From Sphaerobacteraceae bacterium (GTDB lineage: Bacteria; Chloroflexota; Chloroflexia; Thermomicrobiales; UBA6265): a stretch of 54,673 nt of DNA. Where the stretch lies: NCBI GenBank assembly GCA_016781925.1, contig JADDPH010000093.1:1-54673 (forward strand), written 5' to 3'. Both the position numbers and the translations under genes were made by a program. The notes under the pieces were generated by a model. That model did no database searches and was not told the origin of the DNA. It was given only the letters and a program-made list of their open reading frames with translations. Of the stretch, positions 43,646 to 52,061 are shown in pieces (the first letter of the stretch is position 1; each line of letters opens with the position of its first letter).

Positions 43646-44164
43646 ATGAAGATCGTGCTCCGTCAGGACGTGCCCAAGCTGGGCGAGAAGGGCACCGTCC
43701 AGACCGTCAAGGACGGCTTCGCGCGCAACTACCTCATCCCGCAGGGGATGGCGGTGCTCGCGACTCCCGGCGAACTGAAGATGGTCGAAGAGAACGGCCG
43801 AGTGCAGGCCCGCAAGATCGCCAAGCAGGAGCAACAACTCCAGTCCCTCGCGGACCGCATCGCCGGCCAGCGCCTTGAGTTCACCGCGAAGGCGGGTGAC
43901 CAAGGGCGGCTCTACGGTTCGATTACTGCCGGGGATGTCGCGGAGAAGCTGGGAGAGCTGGTCCGGGAGGAGATCGACCGCCGCAAGGTGGCGCTCGAGG
44001 ATCCCATCCGGACCCTCGGCGAACACAGCGTGACCATCCATCTCGTTGGCCGGCTGCGGCCCCAGGTCACCGTCGTTGTCCGGGGCGATGCTGACTCCAG
44101 CGAGGAGGCCGACACTAACTCGGCCGCGACAGCGTCTGACGACAACGCGGGCGAGGGGGCCTAA
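43646..44164 (+). CDS. rplI: Ribosomal protein bL9
   Basis: 172 aa. N-terminal domain with KIVLRQDVPKLGEKGTVQTVKDGFARNYLIPQGMAVLAT, the long connecting helix, then the C-terminal RNA-binding domain (LYGSITAGDVAEKL to GEHSVTIHLV). About 20 extra acidic residues follow the usual end, making it somewhat longer than the 148-150 aa of E. coli. Its stop overlaps the start of the next small gene as TAATG. Confidence 0.95.
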   Translation: MKIVLRQDVPKLGEKGTVQTVKDGFARNYLIPQGMAVLATPGELKMVEENGRVQARKIAKQEQQLQSLADRIAGQRLEFTAKAGDQGRLYGSITAGDVAEKLGELVREEIDRRKVALEDPIRTLGEHSVTIHLVGRLRPQVTVVVRGDADSSEEADTNSAATASDDNAGEGA

Positions 44165-44391
44165 TGGGTCACATGGATGAGAGCAAGCGCGGCAAGGGCA
44201 GCTCGGGTCACCCGGAGCCGGGCAGTGGGCACGACGACAGCAAGACCGAAACGATCGCCGAGGGACCCGATGTGCCCGAGGTTGACGGCGTGCCGGGCGC
44301 TCATGGCGACGTCGAGGTGCGCGGCGGCGCCGTGAACGAATCAGCGTCCGATGGCAAGGCCGTCGAGGTCATTGAGGAGATGGGCAGCTAG
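44164..44391 (+). CDS. Small acidic hydrophilic protein, unknown function
   Basis: 75 aa. The ATG overlaps the rplI stop (TAATG), so translation is probably coupled to bL9. It is rich in Gly, Glu, Asp, Lys and Ser, with no hydrophobic part and no recognised domain, and looks disordered. Its character resembles the small protein at 13597, but I see no real sequence similarity between the two. It is called mainly because of the overlap, so confidence is limited. A terminator-like hairpin follows. Confidence 0.5.
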   Translation: MGHMDESKRGKGSSGHPEPGSGHDDSKTETIAEGPDVPEVDGVPGAHGDVEVRGGAVNESASDGKAVEVIEEMGS

Positions 44392-44435
44392 CGTCGATCA
44401 CTCGGAGCCCAGCGCGGCCCGAGAGCACCTACGAA

Positions 44436-44469
44436 GACCGGCGCTCGCCCCCCGAAGCGAGCGCCGGTC
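44436..44469 (+). terminator. Terminator-like hairpin before dnaB
   Basis: GACCGGCGCTCGC (44436-44448) pairs perfectly with GCGAGCGCCGGTC (44457-44469), a 13-bp stem and 8-base loop. It is followed by a pyrimidine-rich CGTCTCT rather than a T-run. Confidence 0.6.
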
Positions 44470-44542
44470 CGTCTCTGATCCCGATCTGTCGCACTGGTCC
44501 GCCGCCCCCGCCGGCCGATCCGCGAGCTAAGGAGCCCGCCGG

Positions 44543-45883
44543 ATGGTCATGGCTGTCGAGCGCCTGCCTCCCCACAACCTCGAAGCCGAGCAGTCCGTGC
44601 TCGGGAGCCTCCTCATTGACCGCGATGCGATCATCAAGATCGCCTCCTACGTCAAGCCCGAGGATTTCTACCAGGGCGCCAACGGCACGATCTATCAGGC
44701 CATCGTTGACCTCTACAACCGGCGCGAACCGACCGATTTCATCACCCTGTCCGACGAGCTGGCCCGGCGGGACAAGCTGGATCACGTGGGCGGGGTGGCT
44801 TACCTCTCTGCCCTCCTCAACGCGGTCCCAACCGCCGTCCACGTCGAGTACTACGGCAAGATCGTCGAACGCACCGCCACACTCCGGCGCCTCATCGACG
44901 CCGGCTCCCAGATCGTCGCCATCGGCTATCGTGATGGTGTCGATACCGAGGACGCCCTCGATGCCGCTGAGCGGGCGATCTTTAATGTCTCGGAGAAGCG
45001 CGCGACCAAGGACTTCCAGTCCATCTCGGAAGTCCTCGACCGGTTCTTCGACCAGATCGACTACATGCAGCAGCACCGCGGCGACGTCGTCGGCGTCGCC
45101 ACGGGTTACACCGACCTCGACCAACTCACCGGGGGTCTTCAGAAATCCGACCTCATCATCCTCGCCGCTCGGCCTGCGATGGGGAAAACGGCCTTTGCTC
45201 TCGGCATCGCCCACGGAGCCGCGGTGACCCACGGCAAGACGGTTGGCATCTTCAGCCTCGAAATGTCCGCGGAGCAACTCGTTCAGCGGCTCCTCTCCAC
45301 CGAAACGGGGGTTGACTCCCACCGCCTCCGTCTGGGTCACATCGATGATGGCGAATGGGACCGCATCTCCCGCGCCTTTGGCCGGCTCGCCGAGGCCAAC
45401 ATCTTTATCGACGACACCGCTGGTGCGGGGATCATGGATGTGCGCAGCAAGGCGCGGCGCCTCCAGGCCGAGCACGGATTGGACTTGGTAATCATCGATT
45501 ACCTGCAGCTCATGTCCGGCCGCCGGAGCGAGAACCGAGTCCAGGAGGTGTCAGAGATCTCTCGCGGCTTGAAGGGTCTGGCGCGTGAGCTCAACATCCC
45601 GGTGATCGCACTCTCCCAGCTCTCCCGGGCCGTGGAAACCCGAGCCGAGCACAAGCCGATGCTCTCCGACCTCCGGGAGTCGGGGTCGATTGAGCAAGAC
45701 GCCGATATCGTCATGTTCATCTACCGGGAAGAGAAGTACGACGAGAACACCGAGAAGAAGGGCATCGCCGAGATCATCGTCGCCAAACACCGCAACGGAC
45801 CGGTTGGGGAAATCAACCTCCGCTTCTTCGACAAGACTGCCCGTTTCGCGGATCTTGAGTTGTACCGGGAGCCAGGGCTGTAA
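44543..45883 (+). CDS. dnaB: Replicative DNA helicase DnaB
   Basis: 446 aa, ATG eight bases after AAGGAG. N-terminal domain (LPPHNLEAEQSVLGSLLID) and RecA-like domain with Walker A AARPAMGKTAFALG, Walker B DLVIIDYLQLMSG and the arginine-finger region NIPVIALSQLSRAVETR. No intein interrupts it. It is the hexameric fork helicase that primes assembly of the replisome. Genes for a DnaD-like and a DnaC-like protein follow within 25 bases and with an overlap, as expected of a loading cluster. rplI-dnaB is a common bacterial neighbourhood. Confidence 0.97.
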   Translation: MVMAVERLPPHNLEAEQSVLGSLLIDRDAIIKIASYVKPEDFYQGANGTIYQAIVDLYNRREPTDFITLSDELARRDKLDHVGGVAYLSALLNAVPTAVHVEYYGKIVERTATLRRLIDAGSQIVAIGYRDGVDTEDALDAAERAIFNVSEKRATKDFQSISEVLDRFFDQIDYMQQHRGDVVGVATGYTDLDQLTGGLQKSDLIILAARPAMGKTAFALGIAHGAAVTHGKTVGIFSLEMSAEQLVQRLLSTETGVDSHRLRLGHIDDGEWDRISRAFGRLAEANIFIDDTAGAGIMDVRSKARRLQAEHGLDLVIIDYLQLMSGRRSENRVQEVSEISRGLKGLARELNIPVIALSQLSRAVETRAEHKPMLSDLRESGSIEQDADIVMFIYREEKYDENTEKKGIAEIIVAKHRNGPVGEINLRFFDKTARFADLELYREPGL

Positions 45884-45907
45884 CGTGACTCGCATTCCCC
45901 TGGGCAG

Positions 45908-46588
45908 TTGCTGGTGAGCCGCCGCTTCAACGGTTTTGTGGTAGCGACCGAACCGGCCGTCGGCGTTCCCCGAGCTTTTTTCGTCGATGTCCTGCCGCAG
46001 CTCCAGGATCCGGCGGAGATCCAGGTGACATTGACCGCCTTCCGGATTGCGGCGGACGGTGGCGGCATTGAAACGCCGATCAGCGAGGACGCCCTCCTGC
46101 GAGATCGACCCCTACGCTCTGCCCTGCGAGTCGTCGGCAGTCCGCGAGAGCCGGACCACCGAATTGGCGTGGGGCTCGATCTGGCGGTTGGTCGCGGGAC
46201 GCTCCTCCGCTTCGCTTCCGAGCACGCCGCCGAGCGGCGGGTCTGGTACTATGTCAACACGCCCGTGAATCAGGCCCTCGTCGCCGCCATGGCACGTGGG
46301 GCCGTCGCGCCGCCGCTGGCGATCTGGCATGACGATGTCATCCCCACCGTGGAGCCGGAGCGGCCGAATGTCTTCCGCCTCTACGAGCAGAACATCGGCC
46401 TGCTTACCCCCCTGATCGCGGACCATATCGTGGACGCCCTGGAGACGTATCCCGTCGAGTGGATCGAGGACGGCATCGCTGAGGCGGTGACCTATAACCG
46501 CCGCAGTTGGCGTTACGTTCAGCGCATTTTGGAGAAATGGGCAACCGAGGGCCGGGGAGTCGGAGTGACGGGGAACAGGGAGCGATGA
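45908..46588 (+). CDS. DnaD-like domain protein
   Basis: 226 aa. The start is uncertain: TTG at 45908 or GTG at 45914. The N-terminal part (about 1-140) reads like a winged-helix-type module (VPRAFFVDVLPQLQDPAEIQVTLTAFRIA). The C-terminal ~65 residues, from NVFRLYEQNIGLLTPLIADHI to RRSWRYVQRILEKWATEG, fit the DnaD-like/DnaB-type C-terminal domain, which binds DNA in Firmicutes primosome proteins. The position between dnaB and the DnaC-like ATPase supports a primosome role. ATGA overlap with the next gene. Confidence 0.82.
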   Translation: MLVSRRFNGFVVATEPAVGVPRAFFVDVLPQLQDPAEIQVTLTAFRIAADGGGIETPISEDALLRDRPLRSALRVVGSPREPDHRIGVGLDLAVGRGTLLRFASEHAAERRVWYYVNTPVNQALVAAMARGAVAPPLAIWHDDVIPTVEPERPNVFRLYEQNIGLLTPLIADHIVDALETYPVEWIEDGIAEAVTYNRRSWRYVQRILEKWATEGRGVGVTGNRER

Positions 46589-47367
46589 AGCGCATCGGCG
46601 ACGTCATGCAGCACATCTCGATCCCGATAGCACGGGGCCCGGTCGCGTCGGAACCGAAGGCGCCCGATTGTGCCATTTGTCAGGACGCCGGCTTCGTTCG
46701 CGGGGACTTCCCGGTTGGTCATCCGAAATTTGGCAGCATCTTCCCCTGCGAGTGCCGGGTTCGGGAACGCGCGGAGCGACAACGCGAGCAGCTGAGCAGC
46801 CTCACGAACTTGGATGCCTTCCAGGACAAGACGCTCGACAGGTTCGATCCGACCGTCCCGGGCGTGGTCAAGGCGTACCAAGAAGCGTTGGACTTCGTCG
46901 AATCACCAACGCGATGGCTCTTCCTTCACGGCGGCTGCGGCGTGGGCAAGACACACCTCGCGGCTGGGATTGCCATTGAAGTGTTCCGGCGGGAGCCACG
47001 TTGGACGGTCATCTTCCAGGTGGTCCCGGACCTGCTGGATCACCTACGAGCCACCTTTGATCCGAGCGCCGGTAGCGGCTACGACGATCGCTTCAACGCC
47101 TTCCGGAACGCCAACCTCCTCGTGCTCGACGACCTTGGCACGGAGAACACCACCCCGTGGGCGAGGGAAAAGCTCTACCAACTCTTCAACCACCGCTACA
47201 ATCAGCGTCTCGCCACCGTCGTCACCTCCAACCAGGACCTTCGCCACATCGAGGAGCGCGTACGCTCCCGGCTCCTGGACAGGGAACTCACCCGCTACAT
47301 CGAGATCGACGCGGATGACTTCCGCACCCCCCATCTCCCCCGCCAAATCAGCCCTCGTCGTCGCTGA
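46585..47367 (+). CDS. DnaC/DnaI-like AAA+ helicase loader
   Basis: 260 aa. An N-terminal zinc-binding region with CAICQDAGFVRG and CEC (DnaI-like), followed by a AAA+ domain with Walker A GGCGVGKTHLAAGIA, Walker B LLVLDDLGTE and sensor TSNQDL. This is the domain architecture of DnaI/DnaC helicase loaders. The ATG overlaps the DnaD-like stop as ATGA. It presumably loads the DnaB encoded 700 bases upstream. An IS21 IstB-type protein is an alternative reading of the AAA part, but there is no transposase here and the zinc region favours a loader. Confidence 0.85.
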   Translation: MKRIGDVMQHISIPIARGPVASEPKAPDCAICQDAGFVRGDFPVGHPKFGSIFPCECRVRERAERQREQLSSLTNLDAFQDKTLDRFDPTVPGVVKAYQEALDFVESPTRWLFLHGGCGVGKTHLAAGIAIEVFRREPRWTVIFQVVPDLLDHLRATFDPSAGSGYDDRFNAFRNANLLVLDDLGTENTTPWAREKLYQLFNHRYNQRLATVVTSNQDLRHIEERVRSRLLDRELTRYIEIDADDFRTPHLPRQISPRRR

Positions 47368-47536
47368 TCACACCCACCGCTCCAAAAACGCTCCCGTGCA
47401 GGTCCCCATCCCGGCAGCGTCATCGCCGGTGATCCCCCAAGAGTATGGAACCGACGCCGATAGTACCGTCCTTGGCGAGCGGCAGAGTGTAGAATCAGGG
47501 GGCAAGGGTTCGCCTTGCAGAACTCACCGGTGAATC

Positions 47537-48445
47537 ATGCCCGACCTCACATGGCTCCTCTCCCGGCTGGCTGACCCGCGGGTCATCCTCGATATCCTCG
47601 TGGTCACGCTGATCATCTACTGGTTGCTCTGGGTGGCTCAAGGCACCCGTGCCACGCAGCTGATCCGCGGCATCATCACCTTGTTCGCGTTCGTCTTCCT
47701 CCTCGGGACATCCCTCCAACTCTCGACCCTCAACTGGATCCTTGGGCGCACCTGGCCCGCTCTCGTCGTCGCGCTGCCGGTCATCTTCCAGCCGGAACTC
47801 CGACGGGCACTCGAGCAGATTGGTCACACCGGCGCATGGCTGCGTACCTCCTTCCCCAGCGGCACCGAGCAGGACCTTGAGCGAACGGTCGACGAGGTGG
47901 TCAGAGCGGCGACACAGCTCGCGCGTCAACGATACGGTGCGCTCATTGTCATTGAGCGCGAAACCGGACTTCAGGACTTCGCAGATCGCGGCGTCTTGCT
48001 CGATGCGGCCCTGAGCCGGCAGTTGCTGATCAACGTCTTCTTTCCCAACTCTCCCCTCCACGATGCCGCGGTGATCGTCCGCGGAGACCGGATCGTGGCT
48101 GCCAGCGTGGTCCTGCCGCTGACAGACAACATCTCCGCCTCGGGGCAGTTGGGCACCCGACACCGGGCGGCGATTGGCGTGACCGAAGAGTCGGATGCCT
48201 TGGCGGTCGTCGTCTCTGAGGAAACCGGCCAGATGGCTGTTGCCCACAACGGGCGGCTCATCCGCAATCTCGACCAGGACCGCCTCCGCCGTGTTCTTCG
48301 CTCGCTGCTGCGTCTGGACCGGACCGACAGTCGCACCCCCGCGGGCAACGGCCGGCTCCACTTCCCTCTTCGCTCGATGGTCAGGAACGGGGTTGGGGCC
48401 GGGACAAGCACACGCCGGGATGCCGAGGCCCCGACACGACGATGA
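47537..48445 (+). CDS. cdaA: Diadenylate cyclase CdaA
   Basis: 302 aa. Three N-terminal membrane helices (about 18-38, 44-61, 70-85) are followed by a DAC (DisA_N) domain. The catalytic motif is DAALSRQ within DRGVLLDAALSRQLLINVFF (DGA-type, here DAA), then SPLHDAAVIV and the RHR motif GTRHRAAIG. CdaA condenses two ATP into c-di-AMP, which controls potassium and cell-wall homeostasis. The C-terminal ~30 residues are basic and disordered. cdaR follows after 21 bases; the usual third gene, glmM, is not adjacent. Confidence 0.94.
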   Translation: MPDLTWLLSRLADPRVILDILVVTLIIYWLLWVAQGTRATQLIRGIITLFAFVFLLGTSLQLSTLNWILGRTWPALVVALPVIFQPELRRALEQIGHTGAWLRTSFPSGTEQDLERTVDEVVRAATQLARQRYGALIVIERETGLQDFADRGVLLDAALSRQLLINVFFPNSPLHDAAVIVRGDRIVAASVVLPLTDNISASGQLGTRHRAAIGVTEESDALAVVVSEETGQMAVAHNGRLIRNLDQDRLRRVLRSLLRLDRTDSRTPAGNGRLHFPLRSMVRNGVGAGTSTRRDAEAPTRR

Positions 48446-48466
48446 TCAGGTGGGGACGGCTCTCCC

Positions 48467-49765
48467 GTGGCTAACCGGCTCCCACTCACATTCGGCCCCG
48501 GGACCGTCCTGCGCCTCCTGACCTCCCTCGTCCTCGCTCTCCTGCTCTGGGGATGGGTCACCAACGTTCAGGATCCGGAGGAAACCGAGGTGTACGCCGG
48601 CATCCCCATTGCGGAGGGGACGCTCCCGTCTGGCTACGAGATCGTCACCGCCCTGCCCATGGCCACCGTTCGACTCACTGGTCCCAGCTCAGTCTTGGCC
48701 CGCATCGATCAATCCAACGTGAAGCTTCAGCTCAGCACCGACGACATTCAGGGCCCCGGGGAGTACCAGCTCCGGGTGGACCTCGTTGAGCCTGACAATG
48801 TACGGGAACATGAAGTGACGCCCTCGGAGGTCGCGGTCAACGTCGAAGAGACCATGACCCGCTTGTTTCCGCTGGATTACCGCCTGCCGGAACTCCCACC
48901 GGAAGACACACGGCAGGTTGGCGATCTTCGCCCCGATGTCTCTGAGGTCACCGTCAGCGGAGCTCGGTCGCTGGTGGATCGTGTGGCGACTGTCACGCTG
49001 CCGATTGACATCGGCGAGAGGAGTGGTGATTTTCGCGCCGCCTTCGAGCCTCGAGCGATCGACAGCGAAGGGAACGAGATCCGGGAAGTGACCATTGAGC
49101 CGAGATCAGTGCCGGTCTTGGTCCCCATCTCGGCGCGCGGCAAGAGCGTTGCGGTCATCACCCAGGTTGTCGGCGAGCCCGCCGAGGGCTACGAGGTGGT
49201 GGACCGCACGGTCAACCCGGCCACGATCCTCGTCGACGGACCCCGTGACGTGCTAGAGAACACCATCTCCGTCTCGACGGGTCCGGTGGATATCTCTGGG
49301 GCCACAACCAACGTGGCACGGCGGGTGCAGATCGAATCGCCCCCCGCGGGCCTGCGTATCCTCGAGCCATCCGGGGGGAACGTAGACGTGGTGGTGCAAA
49401 TTCGCCGACGGGGTATCCAGCAGTCGTTGCCGAGCCAACCAGTAGACGTGGTCGGGGTGGCGTCTGGGCTCCAGGTCACTGTCTCCCCAGCGGAACTGGC
49501 CCTCGTCGTTGTGGCGTCCGAGGAAGAGATTGCCGCGCTTAGTAGAGAAGACCTCAAGCTCCAGGTCGATGTCTCAAATCTCGGCCCGGGGACCTACGAG
49601 CGCACACCCAACGTCTCGCTGCCCCCGAACGTGGAGTGGATTACGACCGAGCCATCACGAGTCACCGTCACCCTGTCAGCCACAGTCCCGGGTGCTTCAC
49701 CCGGCGTGCAAGCACCCATCGCGTCCGCGACACCGCCCGCATCGCCAGCGGCGTCGGATCCGTAG
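48467..49765 (+). CDS. cdaR: YbbR-domain protein CdaR
   Basis: 432 aa, GTG start. One N-terminal membrane helix (about 15-32, ending in WGWVTNVQDPE) is followed by about four YbbR domains outside the membrane, each with a beta-rich repeat ending near VTVSGARSLV or ILVDGPRDVL. CdaR proteins bind and modulate CdaA at the membrane. The C-terminal ~25 residues are a Pro/Ala/Ser tail. It ends 18 bases before the convergent response regulator. Confidence 0.92.
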   Translation: MANRLPLTFGPGTVLRLLTSLVLALLLWGWVTNVQDPEETEVYAGIPIAEGTLPSGYEIVTALPMATVRLTGPSSVLARIDQSNVKLQLSTDDIQGPGEYQLRVDLVEPDNVREHEVTPSEVAVNVEETMTRLFPLDYRLPELPPEDTRQVGDLRPDVSEVTVSGARSLVDRVATVTLPIDIGERSGDFRAAFEPRAIDSEGNEIREVTIEPRSVPVLVPISARGKSVAVITQVVGEPAEGYEVVDRTVNPATILVDGPRDVLENTISVSTGPVDISGATTNVARRVQIESPPAGLRILEPSGGNVDVVVQIRRRGIQQSLPSQPVDVVGVASGLQVTVSPAELALVVVASEEEIAALSREDLKLQVDVSNLGPGTYERTPNVSLPPNVEWITTEPSRVTVTLSATVPGASPGVQAPIASATPPASPAASDP

Positions 49766-49783
49766 CAGAGGCCGGACGGCGGT

Positions 49784-50428
49784 TTACTCTGCAGGACTAC
49801 GGGAGCCCGCCGAGTTCTCGCTCCCGAAGTCCATCTCATGGGTCAGGAGAATCGCCTCTGCCACTTCCTTCATGGACTTCCGGGCGTCCATACTGGTGCG
49901 ACGGATGCGGTGAAATGCTTCCGCCTCGCGCAGCCCGTGGACTTCCATCAGCACGCCCTTCGCACGCTCGATGAGCTTCCGGGTCTCTAGAGCTTCCTTG
50001 AGCCCGCCGACCTCTCGCTCCAGGGAACGAAACTCCTCGAAGCGAGCCATCGAGAGTTCGATCACCGGCATCAGCTCAGTCTCGCGGAAGGGCTTGACCA
50101 CGTAGCCCACCACCCCCGCCTCTTTGGCCCGGTCAACAAGGCCCTGGTCGGAGTAGGCAGTGAGCAGGACAACCGGCGCGATCTTCTCACGCGTCAGTTC
50201 CTCTGCCGCGGAGATGCCGTCAACGTCCGGCATCTTGATGTCCATGATCACCAAATCGGGCTGGAGTTTCCGGGCGAGGTCGAGCGCGCTGCGCCCATCT
50301 CCCGCTTCGCCGATAACGTCATAACCGAGGTGGCTGAGCATCTCCCGGAGGTCAAGGCGAATCAACGACTCATCGTCGGCGATGATGATCCGCCATGGAC
50401 CAGCGCTCACGGGGGCGGAGTTCCTCAT
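49784..50428 (-). CDS. Response regulator with ANTAR output domain
   Basis: 214 aa from the ATG at 50428; the ribosome site is poor. Receiver domain with acidic DDES near the start, phosphoacceptor Asp in LVIMDIKMPD, and Lys in YVVKPF; a coiled linker (ARFEEFRSLEREVGGLKEALETRK) leads to the ANTAR RNA-binding domain (LIERAKGVLMEVHGLREAEAFHRIRRTSMDARKSM). Regulators of this kind (such as PdtaR and EutV) act as antiterminators by binding tandem hairpins. No partner kinase is visible in the window. Confidence 0.92.
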   Translation of the reverse strand: MRNSAPVSAGPWRIIIADDESLIRLDLREMLSHLGYDVIGEAGDGRSALDLARKLQPDLVIMDIKMPDVDGISAAEELTREKIAPVVLLTAYSDQGLVDRAKEAGVVGYVVKPFRETELMPVIELSMARFEEFRSLEREVGGLKEALETRKLIERAKGVLMEVHGLREAEAFHRIRRTSMDARKSMKEVAEAILLTHEMDFGSENSAGSRSPAE

Positions 50429-50537
50429 GGGCGTCCACACGCGAAGCCGAACCGCAAGCGGATGGGTTCGGCGAGCCACCGACCGGGGGTCGTCCGAATT
50501 GGCACGATCAAGGTCGAAGGGACGACAGGAGGAAAAC

Positions 50538-50613
<76 letters not shown>

Positions 50614-50622
50614 CAGAACCCG

Positions 50623-50651
50623 ATTATACGTTAGCCGCGAACCGTCAGCAA
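50623..50651 (-). promoter_or_regulatory. tRNA-Pro promoter
   Basis: TTGCTG (50646-50651), 17-bp spacer and a consensus TATAAT (50623-50628), ten bases before the tRNA 5' end. Confidence 0.75.
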
Positions 50652-50787
50652 TCGGCGCGACGGCCCTAACGACCGGTCCGGCGGGTATCAGCCACCAGCT
50701 CACCGGTCCCGAAGGTAGGCCGGCGCAGTCGACCGTACCTTTCGAGAGCGCGTGTTGAGCCGATGGCTGACATCCGCACGTTCCTAC

Positions 50788-51174
50788 CTACTTGACCTCA
50801 GCCTTGGCGCCTGCATCTTCGAGCTTCGCCTTGGCGGCCTGGGCCTCCTCCTTGGAGATTCCCTCACGCACCGGCTTCGGCGCCCCGTCAACGAGGTCCT
50901 TGGCCTCCTTGAGGCCGAGGCTGGTCAGTTCGCGGACCGCCTTGATGACTTGGATCTTGTTGGCGCCGACATCCGTGAGGACGACGTCAAACTCCGTCTT
51001 CTCCTCTTCCTCGACCGCCGTGGCCGCACCACCACCCGCAGCCCCGGGCATCATGCCCATGGCCATCGGCGCCGCCGCCGAAACGCCCCAGCGCTCCTCG
51101 AGATCCTTGACGAGCCCGTTCAGCTCCAGGACCGTCATCTGCTCAAGCTGGGCGATTAGCTGCTCTCGATCCAC
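50788..51174 (-). CDS. rplL: Ribosomal protein bL12 (L7/L12)
   Basis: 128 aa. I take GTG 51174, four bases after AGGGAGGA, rather than the ATG at 51189, which lies within the ribosome site; this gives [31 protein letters not shown]. An Ala/Gly hinge ([21 protein letters not shown]) separates this from the C-terminal domain [42 protein letters not shown]. It forms the stalk dimers that recruit GTPase factors. Last gene of the L10 operon. Confidence 0.96.
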   Translation of the reverse strand: MDREQLIAQLEQMTVLELNGLVKDLEERWGVSAAAPMAMGMMPGAAGGGAATAVEEEEKTEFDVVLTDVGANKIQVIKAVRELTSLGLKEAKDLVDGAPKPVREGISKEEAQAAKAKLEDAGAKAEVK

Positions 51175-51277
51175 GGTATCCTCCCTCATCTCTCAGCGCC
51201 CGCCACCGCGGGCACCGTGCCTTGTTCAATGGCTTGCTGTACCACGCGCTCCATTCCGGTGGAGCGCCCAGCGACCG

Positions 51278-51826
51278 CTACTCAGCGGCCGCTTCCTCTG
51301 GGGAGTCTCCCCCGCCAAGCTGATCTGCGCGAGCCTGGAGCAGGTAGGCAACAGACCGGTTTGGTCCTCCAAGCACGCCGAGCGTGCGCGAGATCGGCGA
51401 GACGAGCATCCCGACCAAGCGGCCGAGTAGTTCTTCCCGCGGCGGCAACGACGCGATCGCTTCCACGTCCGGCGCTGCCAGCAACCGGTTGTTCATCACG
51501 CCGCCGCGGACCGTCAGAATCCGCGACGTGCGTGCAAAGTCGCTTACCGCCTTCGACACGCCGACCACATCCCCGTACGCCATCACGAGCGCCGTAGGAC
51601 CCGCCAGCACGTCGTCCATGCCCTCGATGCCGACCCGATTCGCTGCGATCAAGGTCAGCGTGTTCTTGGAGACACGGCACTCCGCGTCGAGCGGTCGTAG
51701 GACGGTCCGAAGTCCCTGCAGGTCGGTGACCTTCAGTCCCCGGTAGTCCGCCACAATGGTAAGTTGTGAGCGGTCGAGCTGCCCGGCTAACTCATCGATC
51801 ACGGCCGCCTTTTGGGCAGTTGGCAT
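51278..51826 (-). CDS. rplJ: Ribosomal protein uL10
   Basis: 182 aa starting at ATG 51826, six bases after AGGAGG. N-terminal rRNA-binding domain (MPTAQKAAVIDELAGQLDRSQLTIVADYRGL, RVSKNTLTLIAAN), then the C-terminal helix that binds L7/L12 dimers. Ends in an Ala/Glu-rich tail. It is preceded by an L10 leader and attenuator, the usual site of feedback regulation by the L10-L12 complex. Confidence 0.96.
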   Translation of the reverse strand: MPTAQKAAVIDELAGQLDRSQLTIVADYRGLKVTDLQGLRTVLRPLDAECRVSKNTLTLIAANRVGIEGMDDVLAGPTALVMAYGDVVGVSKAVSDFARTSRILTVRGGVMNNRLLAAPDVEAIASLPPREELLGRLVGMLVSPISRTLGVLGGPNRSVAYLLQARADQLGGGDSPEEAAAE

Positions 51827-51897
51827 TCTTTTCACCTCCTCTCTCTGTGAGACATTGAGCGGGCAACGACCATTGAACCGTCTCTGGCTGGGAACGC

Positions 51898-51931
51898 AAA
51901 ACGCCCCGGGCCGGTGTCGACCCAGGGCGTT
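51898..51931 (-). terminator. Attenuator between rplA and rplJ
   Basis: On the minus strand AACGCCCTGGG (51921-51931) pairs with CCCGGGGCGTT (51900-51910), 11 bp with one wobble, followed by a short T-run. It lies about 75 bases before the rplJ start, in the usual attenuator position downstream of the L10 leader. Confidence 0.65.
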
Positions 51932-51954
51932 ACACAAGGCAGGAGTTGCCTGGT

Positions 51955-52030
51955 GTTGCTCCTCGGGCCTCGGTCGGGAATTAAGCGGCGAGCCGCACCG
52001 ACGGTCTTCGGCCTATTGCGCGTTGTATTG
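51955..52030 (-). ncRNA. L10 leader RNA
   Basis: The minus strand carries the conserved L10-leader elements: a CCGAAGACCGTCGGTGC segment, CTTAAT, then CCGACCGAGG. In other bacteria this folds into a kink-turn structure bound by L10(L12)n to repress rplJ-rplL expression. Boundaries are approximate. Confidence 0.8.
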
Positions 52031-52061
52031 TCACCCGCCGGGGGTTTCCCGTCGGGCGAAC

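Noticed and set aside
46585-47367. IstB-type insertion sequence helper ATPase
   Set aside because: No istA transposase or terminal repeats nearby; the zinc region and dnaB context fit a helicase loader.
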